Below, piece by piece: positions 14,537-22,183 of a stretch of DNA of 22,354 nucleotides (its first letter is position 1; the number at the start of each line of letters is the position of its first letter). Source of the DNA: Pseudomonadota bacterium. GTDB lineage: Bacteria; Pseudomonadota; Alphaproteobacteria; Rhizobiales; Devosiaceae. The stretch spans positions 1 to 22,354 of the forward strand of contig JAEZFJ010000205.1 of the NCBI GenBank assembly GCA_023437755.1. The letters are read 5' to 3'. The position numbers and the translations under genes are program-made. The notes below the pieces were generated by a model that did not search any database, had not been told where the DNA came from, and saw nothing but the letters and a program-made list of their open reading frames with translations.

Positions 14537-16201
14537 ATGAGCCTGTCGTCGCTCTACCTGGCCTGGGTCGAGGACCTGCCGCCGCGACTCAACGGCGTCA
14601 GGAAGACGCGCAATATCGGCATCACCATGGATGACGGCGTGGTGCTCAAGACCGACCACTACGCCCCGAAATCTGCCGGGCCCCACCCCACCATCCTGAT
14701 GCGCCTGCCCTATGGCCGCCGCGGCTTCGGCCCCATCGCCGAGGCTTACGCGGAGCGCGGCTTCCATGTCGTGCTGCAGGCCTGCCGCGGCACCGAAAAA
14801 TCCGGCGGCGAATTCGACCCGCTGACCAACGAACGGGCCGACGGCCTCGCCACCCTCGCCTGGATCGGCGAGCAGCCCTGGTACGACGGTCGCATCGGCC
14901 TCTCCGGCCCGAGCTATCTCGGCTATGCCCAGTGGGCCATCAGTGATGCGCTACCGCAAACCGCGGCCATGGCGACCAAGGTGACGACCTCCGACTTCCG
15001 CTCTGTCGTCTTCCCCTCAGGCGCCTTCCACCTCGGCCTCTGGTTGAGCTGGCTGCAGGTCATCGAGGGTCTGCGCAGCCGTCCGCTCTCCACCGCCGCC
15101 CGCATGTTCTCCGGCGATATCGAGCGCCGCACTGCCGCCGCCGCCATGACCCTGCCGCTGGTCGAGGCCGACCGAAAGGTCGTCGGCCACAAGGTGCCGT
15201 TCTGGCGCCACTGGTTCGAGCATTCGGTGGGCAGCGACACGTTCTGGGCAGCGCTCAACCACCGCCCGCGCCTCAGCCACCGTACCCCGCCGGTTCACTT
15301 CATCTCCGGCTGGTACGACTTCATGCTGGACGAGTTGCTCGCCGACTATCAGCGGCTGGTCGAGCTCGGCCACACGCCGTACCTCACCGTCGGAACCTGG
15401 TTCCACGTTGCCGACGAACTGCAGCGCGACAACCTGCGCGAGACCATCATCTGGATGCGCGCGCATCTCAGCGGCGACCGCACCGGGCTGCGCGACAAGC
15501 CGGTGCGCATCCACCTTTCCGGCCACGACCAGTGGCTGGAGTTCGATCACTATCCCCCGCCCGGCGCCCGGTCCCGCCTCTGGCACGTCGCTCCCGAAGG
15601 CGCCCTCTCGCCGGAGCCGCCCGCGGCCCCCGCAACCGACAGCTACCGCTACGACCCCGCCGACCCGACACCCAATCTTGGTGGCGCCATGTTCGCCTTC
15701 ACCGGCGCCGGCCCCGTCGACAACGCCCTGCGCGAAATCCGCGACGACGTCCTCTGCTACACCAGCCAACCCCTCGCCGCCGACCTGACCGTGATCGGGC
15801 AACCCAAGGTGTATCTCCGCGCCAGCGCGACTGTCGCGTATGCCGATTTCTTCCTCCGCCTCTGCGATGTCGGCCCCGACAAGGTCTCAATCAACATCTG
15901 TGACAAGCTTTTCCGCGTCACCCCGGAGACGCCGCGCGATCCGGCTGGCGGCTGGAACCTGACCTTCCACCTCCACGCCACCGCGCACACCTTCCGTGCC
16001 GGTCACCGCCTGCGCCTGCAGGTCTCCTCCGGCGCCCATCCCCGCTTCGCCCGCAACCTCGGTACCGACGAACCCATTGGCGCCGCCACCACCCTGGTCG
16101 CCAACGACATCACCATCCATCACGACGGCACGCTGCTGGAACTGCCGACCTATGAGGTCGCCGGATCCGAGGCACACCTCAATCGGAAACCTCGGGCTTG
16201 A
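14537..16201 (+). CDS. CocE/NonD-family serine hydrolase
   Basis: The 554-residue protein is an X-Pro dipeptidyl-peptidase/cocaine-esterase-type alpha/beta hydrolase. The nucleophile elbow is GPSYLG with Ser126, the acid is Asp261 (GWYDFM) and the base His290 (GTWFHVADE), closely matching the positions of the CocE triad. A C-terminal jelly-roll domain is indicated by LTVIGQPKVYLRA, FFLRLCDV and RLRLQVSSGAHPRF. It hydrolyses an ester or amide bond of unknown substrate. It starts 3 bp after ade, so it is in the same transcript, but its link to purines is not obvious. The last four codons and the stop lie inside a dispersed palindromic repeat, so the native C-terminus may have been altered. Confidence 0.9.
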   Translation: MSLSSLYLAWVEDLPPRLNGVRKTRNIGITMDDGVVLKTDHYAPKSAGPHPTILMRLPYGRRGFGPIAEAYAERGFHVVLQACRGTEKSGGEFDPLTNERADGLATLAWIGEQPWYDGRIGLSGPSYLGYAQWAISDALPQTAAMATKVTTSDFRSVVFPSGAFHLGLWLSWLQVIEGLRSRPLSTAARMFSGDIERRTAAAAMTLPLVEADRKVVGHKVPFWRHWFEHSVGSDTFWAALNHRPRLSHRTPPVHFISGWYDFMLDELLADYQRLVELGHTPYLTVGTWFHVADELQRDNLRETIIWMRAHLSGDRTGLRDKPVRIHLSGHDQWLEFDHYPPPGARSRLWHVAPEGALSPEPPAAPATDSYRYDPADPTPNLGGAMFAFTGAGPVDNALREIRDDVLCYTSQPLAADLTVIGQPKVYLRASATVAYADFFLRLCDVGPDKVSINICDKLFRVTPETPRDPAGGWNLTFHLHATAHTFRAGHRLRLQVSSGAHPRFARNLGTDEPIGAATTLVANDITIHHDGTLLELPTYEVAGSEAHLNRKPRA

Positions 16202-16213
16202 CCCGAGGGTGAC
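16186..16213. repeat. Dispersed palindromic repeat (CCTCGGG-CTTGA-CCCGAGG) overlapping a gene end
   Basis: A 7-bp perfect stem, 16190-16196 with 16202-16208, encloses the loop CTTGA. The flanking bases (GGAAA on the left, GTGAC on the right) fit the family of CCTCGGG/CCCGAGG hairpins widely dispersed in alphaproteobacterial intergenic DNA (general knowledge). The loop TGA is the stop codon of the CocE-like gene. It lies between convergent genes, so it may also serve as a bidirectional terminator. Confidence 0.75.
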
Positions 16214-16230
16214 GCTCGGCGGTTGGGAAA

Positions 16231-18393
16231 CTACTTCGCGTCCCGCGCCTTCCGCCGCCGCCGTGCAGCATGCAGGATTGGCTCGGTATACCCGCTCGGC
16301 TGGTCCGCGCCGTGCAGCGCCAGGTCCAGCGCCGCCTGGAAGGCCACCGACTGGTAGTTCTCGGCCATCGGCCGGTACAGCGGGTCACCCGCATTCTGCG
16401 CATCCACCACCGAAGCCATGCGCTCGAAAATGGATGTCACCTCGTCGCGGGTCGTCAGTCCGTGACGCAGCCAGTTGGCGATGTGCTGCGAGGAGATCCG
16501 GCAGGTGGCCCGATCCTCCATCAGACCGACATCGTTGATGTCCGGCACCTTCGAGCACCCAACACCCTGCTGCACCCAACGCACCACATAGCCGAGAATA
16601 CCCTGGGCATTGTTCTCGAGTTCGCGGTTGATCTCCTCGCGGCTCAGGGAGAACGGCTGCTGCACGGGCATCGAGAACAGATCGCTCAGCGTCGGCAACG
16701 GCTGGTTGTGGCGCCGGCGCTGCGCCTCGAACACGTCCACCTCATGGTAGTGCAGCGCGTGCAGCGTCGCCGCGGTCGGCGACGGCACCCAGGCCGTGTT
16801 GGCGCCGGCATTGGGATGGCCGATCTTCGCCTTCATCATCGCGGCCATGTTGTCCGGTTGCGCCCACATGCCCTTGCCGATCTGCGCCCGGCCCGAAAAG
16901 CCGGTCGCCAAGCCGATCAGGACGTTGCGATCCTCATAGGAGCTGATCCAGCGTTCGCCCTTGATCTCGTCCTTGCGCAGCGCCGCCCCTGCCTCCATCG
17001 AAGTGTGGAGCTCGTCGCCGGTTCGGTCCAGAAAGCCGGTGTTGATGAAGAACACCCGGTGCCGCGCCTCGTAGATCGCTGCCTTGAGGTTAGCCGAGGT
17101 CCGCCGCTCCTCGTCCATGATGCCGATCTTGATTCGGTTCGGCTCGAGCCCGAGCATTCGCTCCACCGAGGCGAAGATGGCGCAGGCGAACCGCACCTCT
17201 TCGGGCCCGTGCATCTTCGGCTTGACGATGTAGATCGCCCCCGTGCGCGAGTTTCTGCCCTGGTCGTGCAGGGCACACAGCGTCGTCACGGCCGCATCCA
17301 TCAGCCCTTCGCCGATCGGCTTGCCGTCGCGCAGCACCGCATCGGTAGTCATCAGGTGGCCCACATTGCGGACCAGCAGCAGCGAGCGGCCCTTGAGCAC
17401 CAGTTCCTGTCCGTTGACGTCCTTGTAGGTCCGGTCGCCCTTGAGCCGACGCGTGACCGACTTGCCGCCCTTGTCGAACGTGTCCTCCAGCGTGCCCTTC
17501 ATCAGGCCCAGCCAGTTGCGATAGACGCCGACCTTGTCCTCGGCATCCACCGCCGCGACGGAGTCCTCGCAGTCCTGGATCGTGGTCAGCGCCGCCTCGA
17601 CCAGCACGTCGCTGAGCCCCGCCTTGTGTGCCCCACCGATGACGCTGGTGGGATCGATCACCAGGATCACATGGAGCCCGTTGTGCCGCAGCACCAGCTC
17701 GCCGCGATCCTCGGTGCCGCCATAGCCGACGAAGGCGCCCGGGTCTCGGAGCCCCGTCCGGCCGGCCGCGGTATCCACCTCCAGCCGCCGCGCCTCGCCA
17801 TCCTTGACCACATGGTAGCCGGTGACGTCGGCATGGCTGCCTGTCGCCAGCGGCGCTGCCTGGTCAAGGAACTCGGCCGCTCGCGCCACCACGGCGGCGC
17901 CGCGCTTGGGGTTGTAGCTGCCGCCTGGCGCCAGCTCACCCTCGCGATCGATCACATCGGTGCCGTAGAGCGCGTCATAGAGGCTGCCCCAGCGCGCGTT
18001 GGCGGCATTGAGGGCATAGCGGGCGTTCGAGACCGGCACCACCAGCTGCGGCCCGCAGGCGGTGCTGATCTCGGGGTCGAGCCCCTGGGTCTGGATGGAA
18101 AAATCCTCGGGCTCCGGCACGAGGTAGCCGATGTCCTTGAGGAAGAACTCATAGCCCTGCGGGTTGCTGGCGACGGGCCCATACTTGTGGTGCCACTCGT
18201 CGATTCGCGCCTGCAGTTCGTCCCGCCGCGCCAGGAGCCGCTGGTTGGTGTCGGCATGCTCGGCGACCAGAGACGCGAGCCCGGTCCAGAACTGCTCCGC
18301 CGGCACCGCGAGTCCCGGCAGGGCTTCCCCCTCGATGAATTCCACCAGCAGGCGATGAACTTCGAGGCCGGACTTCGGCAGGTAGTCGGTCAT
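16231..18393 (-). CDS. glcB: Malate synthase G
   Basis: The 720-residue protein is full length against the E. coli enzyme (723) and condenses glyoxylate with acetyl-CoA to give malate and CoA. Recognisable blocks are CGPQLVVPVSNARYALNAANARWGS (in two parts), TTIQDCEDSVAAVDAEDK, GRNSRTGAIYIVKPKMHGPEEV, IGIMDEERRTS, GKGMWAQPDNMAAMM and MEDRATCRISSQHIANWL, in which the Asp at about 627 corresponds to the catalytic base Asp631 of E. coli. AAGGA just before ATG 18393 supports the start. It lies 58 bp downstream of guanine deaminase on the same strand. In this setting it probably consumes glyoxylate released by ureidoglycolate breakdown, though glycolate-derived glyoxylate is also possible. Confidence 0.97.
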   Translation of the reverse strand: MTDYLPKSGLEVHRLLVEFIEGEALPGLAVPAEQFWTGLASLVAEHADTNQRLLARRDELQARIDEWHHKYGPVASNPQGYEFFLKDIGYLVPEPEDFSIQTQGLDPEISTACGPQLVVPVSNARYALNAANARWGSLYDALYGTDVIDREGELAPGGSYNPKRGAAVVARAAEFLDQAAPLATGSHADVTGYHVVKDGEARRLEVDTAAGRTGLRDPGAFVGYGGTEDRGELVLRHNGLHVILVIDPTSVIGGAHKAGLSDVLVEAALTTIQDCEDSVAAVDAEDKVGVYRNWLGLMKGTLEDTFDKGGKSVTRRLKGDRTYKDVNGQELVLKGRSLLLVRNVGHLMTTDAVLRDGKPIGEGLMDAAVTTLCALHDQGRNSRTGAIYIVKPKMHGPEEVRFACAIFASVERMLGLEPNRIKIGIMDEERRTSANLKAAIYEARHRVFFINTGFLDRTGDELHTSMEAGAALRKDEIKGERWISSYEDRNVLIGLATGFSGRAQIGKGMWAQPDNMAAMMKAKIGHPNAGANTAWVPSPTAATLHALHYHEVDVFEAQRRRHNQPLPTLSDLFSMPVQQPFSLSREEINRELENNAQGILGYVVRWVQQGVGCSKVPDINDVGLMEDRATCRISSQHIANWLRHGLTTRDEVTSIFERMASVVDAQNAGDPLYRPMAENYQSVAFQAALDLALHGADQPSGYTEPILHAARRRRKARDAK

Positions 18394-18410
18394 GGTCGTT
18401 CCTTGGACGG

Positions 18411-18426
18411 CGCGCGTATTCGCGCG
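18411..18426. other. CGCGCG-TATT-CGCGCG hairpin between guaD and glcB
   Basis: A perfect 6-bp stem with a TATT loop lies 18 bp upstream of the glcB start, just before its ribosome site, in the short gap after guaD. It could slow the downstream message, act as a weak terminator or be an operator; the sequence does not say which. Confidence 0.4.
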
Positions 18427-18451
18427 GCAACCTAGGCCATGCCCTGGAGTG

Positions 18452-19753
18452 TCACAAGCCGCCTAAAGTAGACTTCGCCCTTGCGCCTGCCACATAGACT
18501 TCCGCGATGGCGCGATCGTCGCCCATGGTCTGGAGCAGGAACAATTCCTCGGCGAGACTGCCCAGCGTCCCCTGCCGCAGCGCCATTGCCGGGGTCGCCC
18601 CCGCATCCAGCACCACCAGGTCGGCCGTGTTCCCCGGCGCCACCGCTCCGATGGTCCCATCCAGGGAAAGCGCCCGCGCATTGCCCAGCGTCGCCATGTA
18701 GAACGACGCAAAGGGGTTGAGCCGCTGCCCCCTGAGCTGCAGCACCTTGTAGCCCTCGTCCAGCGTCCGCAGCATCGAGAAGCTGGTGCCGCCGCCGATA
18801 TCGGTGGCGATTCCCACCCGCACGCCGTGCTTCGCCAGGCGCTCGCGGTCGAACAGTCCGGAGCCGAGAAACAGGTTTGACGTCGGGCAGAACACCGCCA
18901 CCGTCCCCGTCTCCGCCATCACCTCGGTTTCGCGGTGATTGAGGTGGATGCTGTGCCCCATCAGCGTCCGCGGACCGAGCAGCTCATAATCTTCGTAGAT
19001 GCCCGTGTAGTCCGGCGAGTCCGGATAGAGCTGCATCGAGGTGCGGATCTCTTCGTCGTTCTCGCTGAGATGGGTCTGCACGTAAACGTCGGGATGTTCC
19101 GCCGCCAGCGCCCGCGACGCCTCCATCTGCGCCGGCGTCGAGGTGATGGCGAAGCGCGGCGAGATGGCATAGAGGCTTCGCCCGCGCCCGTGCCAGCGGG
19201 CGATCAGCGCCTTGGTATCGTCATAGCCCGACCGGGCTGTGTCGCAGAGCGCCTCGGGCGCGTTGCGGTCCATCAGCACCTTGCCGCCGACCATCAGCAT
19301 GTTGCGCCGCTCGGCTTCGGCGAAATAGGCATCCACCGACGCCGGATGGCTCGAGCAATACGCCACTGCCGTCGTGGTGCCGTGCCGGATCAGCTCGTCA
19401 TAGAACGCCGTCGCCACCGCACCCGCATGCCCCTGCTGGCTGAACTTCTGCTCCTCGATGAAGGTGTAGGTGTTGAGCCACTCCAGCAGCGATCCGGCAT
19501 AAGCCGCCATGATCTGGCTCTGCACATAATGGAGGTGCAGGTCGATGAACCCCGCCATGATCAGATGCGGCCGGTGGTCGATCACCTCCGCCCCGTCGCT
19601 CGGAGTCGCCGCGAAATCCTCGACCGAAACGATCCGGCCGCTCTCGATCTCCACGGCGCCGTCTTCGAGATAGCGGTAGCTGTCATGATCATCGAGGGCG
19701 AGCGGCTCGCGCAGGAAGCTCAGCACCCGCCCCCGCAGGACCGTGCGCGTCAC
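18452..19753 (-). CDS. guaD: Guanine deaminase
   Basis: The 433-residue amidohydrolase converts guanine to xanthine and ammonia. It has the metal-binding HxH (His73 and His75 in GFIDLHLHYVQ, a guanine deaminase hallmark), HGTTTAVAYCSSH, SPRFAITSTPAQME, the QTHLSEN block, GHSIHL and the metal Asp in TDIGGGTSFSML. The length is normal and all motifs are present. The start is GTG at 19753, sharing GTGA with the stop of puuD (4-bp overlap), so the two are translationally coupled. The product xanthine would feed xanthine dehydrogenase and then PuuD. Confidence 0.95.
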   Translation of the reverse strand: MTRTVLRGRVLSFLREPLALDDHDSYRYLEDGAVEIESGRIVSVEDFAATPSDGAEVIDHRPHLIMAGFIDLHLHYVQSQIMAAYAGSLLEWLNTYTFIEEQKFSQQGHAGAVATAFYDELIRHGTTTAVAYCSSHPASVDAYFAEAERRNMLMVGGKVLMDRNAPEALCDTARSGYDDTKALIARWHGRGRSLYAISPRFAITSTPAQMEASRALAAEHPDVYVQTHLSENDEEIRTSMQLYPDSPDYTGIYEDYELLGPRTLMGHSIHLNHRETEVMAETGTVAVFCPTSNLFLGSGLFDRERLAKHGVRVGIATDIGGGTSFSMLRTLDEGYKVLQLRGQRLNPFASFYMATLGNARALSLDGTIGAVAPGNTADLVVLDAGATPAMALRQGTLGSLAEELFLLQTMGDDRAIAEVYVAGARAKSTLGGL

Positions 19754-20973
19754 GAGCCCGATCCTTCGCGGAACCAGGCAACCAGCAGCGCCCGTTCCTC
19801 GGCCGTCATCTCGGTCACATTGCCTGGCGGCATGGCATGCGAGTATCCCGCCTGCATCGCAACCTCGTGTGCGTGGTTCGCCACCGCCACATCGGTGTCG
19901 AGGATCACGTTCTTGGGCGCCTCATAGACTCCCGGCCAGACCGGCTCGGCCGTATGGCACATGGCGCAGCGCGTCTGCACCGTCAGGCTCGCCTGCTCGA
20001 AGTGCTCGGCGGCCATGAACGGCTCCGCCGCCCGCGATGCTAGGGTGGCCGCCGAGCCATCGAGCTTCGGCCCCGTCGACAGCCAGGCGATCACGAGGAA
20101 CAGCACCACCGCTACGCCCCAGGTCCAGTGCGGATTGCCCTTTCGCGCGTGCCTTGTGTTGAAATAATGCCGGATCACCACGCCAATCAGGAACACCAGC
20201 GAAGCGATGATCCAGTTCCACTCGGTGGCAAAGGCCAGCGGGTAGTGTCCGGAGAGCTTGAAGAAGATCACCGGCAGCGTCAGGTAGTTGTTGTGGAGGC
20301 TCCGCTGCTTGGTGATCCGCCCATATTTGGCGTCCGGCACCCGCCCGGCCTTGAGGTCCCCCACCACGATCTTCTGGTTCGGGATGATGATCATCGCCAC
20401 ATTGGCGGCCATGATCGTGGCCGTGAACGCCCCCATATGCAGCAGCGCCGCGCGCCCGGTGAAGATCTGGGTATAGCCCCAGCTCATCGCCACCAGGATG
20501 GCGAACAGCACCAGCATCAGCCCGGTGGTCGACTGTCCGATGGGCGACTTGCACAGGGCGTCGTACAGCACCCAGCCGAGCACAATCGAGCCGACCGACA
20601 GCGCGATCGCCGCCCAGTTCGGCACGTCGAGCACATTGCGGTCGATCAGGTAGAGGTCGGCGCTCACATAATACAGCAGCACCAGCAGCATGAACCCGCT
20701 GAGCCAGGTCCAGTAGCTCTCCCACTTGAGCCACGTCAGGTGCTCGGGGAGGAACTCCGGCGCCACCAGGTATTTCTGGATGTGGTAGAACCCGCCCCCA
20801 TGCACCTGCCACTCCTCGCCATGCGCCAGCGGCGGCAGGCTCGGCGTCTTGCGCAGGCCGAGATCGAGCGCGATGAAATAGAAGGACGAGCCGATCCAGG
20901 CGATCGCCGTGATGACATGCAGCCACCGCGCCGCGAACATCGCCCATTCATAAAAGATCGCCAGATCGCCCAT
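19750..20973 (-). CDS. puuD: Membrane-bound urate hydroxylase with C-terminal cytochrome c domain
   Basis: The 407-residue protein has about eight hydrophobic helices (first WLHVITAIAWIGSSFYFIALDL) and then a soluble cytochrome c domain with the heme motif CAMCH at 336-340 and a probable axial Met near 381 (SHAMPPGN). This is the PuuD architecture: urate is oxidised to 5-hydroxyisourate with electrons passed to a cytochrome c and oxidase, without making hydrogen peroxide. Known PuuD motifs seen are GGGFYHIQKY, LHMGAFTATIMAANV, RSLHNNYLTLPV and GNPHWTWG. It overlaps guaD by 4 bp. A GGGG run is the only ribosome-like site upstream of ATG 20973; an ATG at 20984 is out of frame. Confidence 0.95.
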   Translation of the reverse strand: MGDLAIFYEWAMFAARWLHVITAIAWIGSSFYFIALDLGLRKTPSLPPLAHGEEWQVHGGGFYHIQKYLVAPEFLPEHLTWLKWESYWTWLSGFMLLVLLYYVSADLYLIDRNVLDVPNWAAIALSVGSIVLGWVLYDALCKSPIGQSTTGLMLVLFAILVAMSWGYTQIFTGRAALLHMGAFTATIMAANVAMIIIPNQKIVVGDLKAGRVPDAKYGRITKQRSLHNNYLTLPVIFFKLSGHYPLAFATEWNWIIASLVFLIGVVIRHYFNTRHARKGNPHWTWGVAVVLFLVIAWLSTGPKLDGSAATLASRAAEPFMAAEHFEQASLTVQTRCAMCHTAEPVWPGVYEAPKNVILDTDVAVANHAHEVAMQAGYSHAMPPGNVTEMTAEERALLVAWFREGSGS

Positions 20974-21022
20974 TCAAACCCCAATGTCCCCTCTGTTCCC
21001 CTCCCACCGGGGGAGAAGAAGA

Positions 21023-21042
21023 GGGGGCGGCATACCGCCCCC
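21023..21042 (-). terminator. Likely intrinsic terminator after the BMP-family gene
   Basis: GGGGGCGG (21023-21030), loop CATA, CCGCCCCC (21035-21042) form a perfect 8-bp GC stem. Read on the minus strand it follows the binding-protein stop by about 25 bp and is followed by TCTTCTTCTCC, a T-rich but interrupted tail. It would partly separate the transporter transcript from puuD-guaD-glcB. Confidence 0.65.
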
Positions 21043-21067
21043 CCGATGTTCGGTCAGCGCGAAACGC

Positions 21068-22150
21068 CTAGACGTTCACGCCTTCAACATACCAGTCCAT
21101 GGCCCACAGGCCGGCATCGTCGATGGTCTCGCCCGCCGGCACGCGCTCGGTGCCGGCGTTGTCCACGATCGGGCCGGTGAAGGGATGGAGCGAGCCGTCC
21201 ACGATCCCCTGCTTCACTTCCTCGGCGGCGGCCACCACCTCGGCCGGGATCTTCTCGTTGTATTCGCCGATCACCACTTCCCCGGCGGCAATGCCCGGCC
21301 AGCTGTCATCGGACTCCCAGGTGCCGGCCATCACGTCGTTGACCACGTCGATATAGTGCGGGCCCCAGATGTCGATGATGGCGGAAAGGTGCGACTTCGG
21401 CGCGAAGGCGCTCATGTCCGCGCCCTGCCCGAACCCGCCGACGATGCCGCGTTCCTCGGCAACCTGCAGCGCCGCCGGACCATCGGTGTGCTGGGCGATG
21501 ATGTCCGCGCCCTGGTCGATCAGTGCGCGGGCCGCATCGGCTTCCTTGGCCGGGTCGTGCCAGCTCGACAGGTAGACTACGTTGACCTGGATCTCGGGAT
21601 TGACCTTGCGGGCAGCGAGCGTGAAGGCATTGATGCCCATCACCACTTCGGGGATCGGGAACGAGCCGATATAGCCGATGGTGTTGGTCTGGCTGAGGTG
21701 CCCGGCCAGCGTGCCCATCACCGCACGGCCTTCATGGAAGCGGGCGTTGTAGGTGCCGACATTCTCCGCGCGCTGGTAGCCCGTGGCGTGCTCGAACACC
21801 ACGTCGGGGAACTCGCGGGCGACCTTGATCACATAGTCGCCGAAGCCGAAGCTGGTGGCGAAGATGATCTTGTTGCCCTGCTGGGCGAGTTCGCGCAGCA
21901 CGCGCTCTGCGTCCGGACCCTCGGGAACGCTCTCGACGAAGGTGATCTCGATCTCGTCGCCGAACTCTTCCTCCAGCGCCTGGGCGCCGGTCCAGTGACC
22001 GAACGTCCAGCCATTGTCGTCCTTGGGACCGACGTTGACGAAACCGATCTTGAGCGGGCCGTTCTGCGCCATGACCATCGAGCTGATCAGGGGCAGCGAC
22101 AAGCCGGCTACGCCGAGCTTGAGCGCGGTGCGCCGGGTAAAGTTGGTCAT
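21068..22150 (-). CDS. BMP-family ABC transporter substrate-binding protein (nucleoside/purine type), Tat-exported
   Basis: The 360-residue protein begins with a twin-arginine signal (FTRRTALKLGVAG, Arg6-Arg7), a hydrophobic stretch and a likely cleavage after MVMA near residue 28. The mature part is a BMP/PnrA-type periplasmic binding protein: IGFVNVGPKDDNGWT at its start, the ATSFGFGD block, FEHATGY, GRAVMGTLAGHL, IGYIGSFPIPEV and IIAQHTDGPAALQVAEE. Relatives bind purine nucleosides or related ligands and deliver them to an ABC importer. ATG 22150 is chosen because AAGGAG lies 6 nt upstream; the frame continues to 22171 without support. The permease end lies 33 bp upstream, and purine-catabolism genes follow, so a purine or nucleoside ligand is likely. 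Confidence 0.92.
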   Translation of the reverse strand: MTNFTRRTALKLGVAGLSLPLISSMVMAQNGPLKIGFVNVGPKDDNGWTFGHWTGAQALEEEFGDEIEITFVESVPEGPDAERVLRELAQQGNKIIFATSFGFGDYVIKVAREFPDVVFEHATGYQRAENVGTYNARFHEGRAVMGTLAGHLSQTNTIGYIGSFPIPEVVMGINAFTLAARKVNPEIQVNVVYLSSWHDPAKEADAARALIDQGADIIAQHTDGPAALQVAEERGIVGGFGQGADMSAFAPKSHLSAIIDIWGPHYIDVVNDVMAGTWESDDSWPGIAAGEVVIGEYNEKIPAEVVAAAEEVKQGIVDGSLHPFTGPIVDNAGTERVPAGETIDDAGLWAMDWYVEGVNV

Positions 22151-22156
22151 TCTATT

Positions 22157-22162
22157 CTCCTT
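22157..22162 (-). promoter_or_regulatory. Shine-Dalgarno site of the BMP-family gene
   Basis: The minus strand reads AAGGAG, 6 nt before ATG 22150. It excludes the longer start at 22171, which would place the site inside the coding sequence. Confidence 0.75.
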
Positions 22163-22183
22163 GAGTGACACCTGTTGGACTTC

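Noticed and set aside
12620..14767. 715-codon minus-strand frame opposite adenine deaminase
   Set aside because: Antisense shadow with Gly/Asp/Val-rich composition and no recognisable domain, while the plus strand encodes a complete adenine deaminase.
16270..18435. 721-codon plus-strand frame covering all of malate synthase G
   Set aside because: It is an exact antisense shadow of glcB, rich in His/Arg/Leu with no domain; open only because of codon bias in the real gene.
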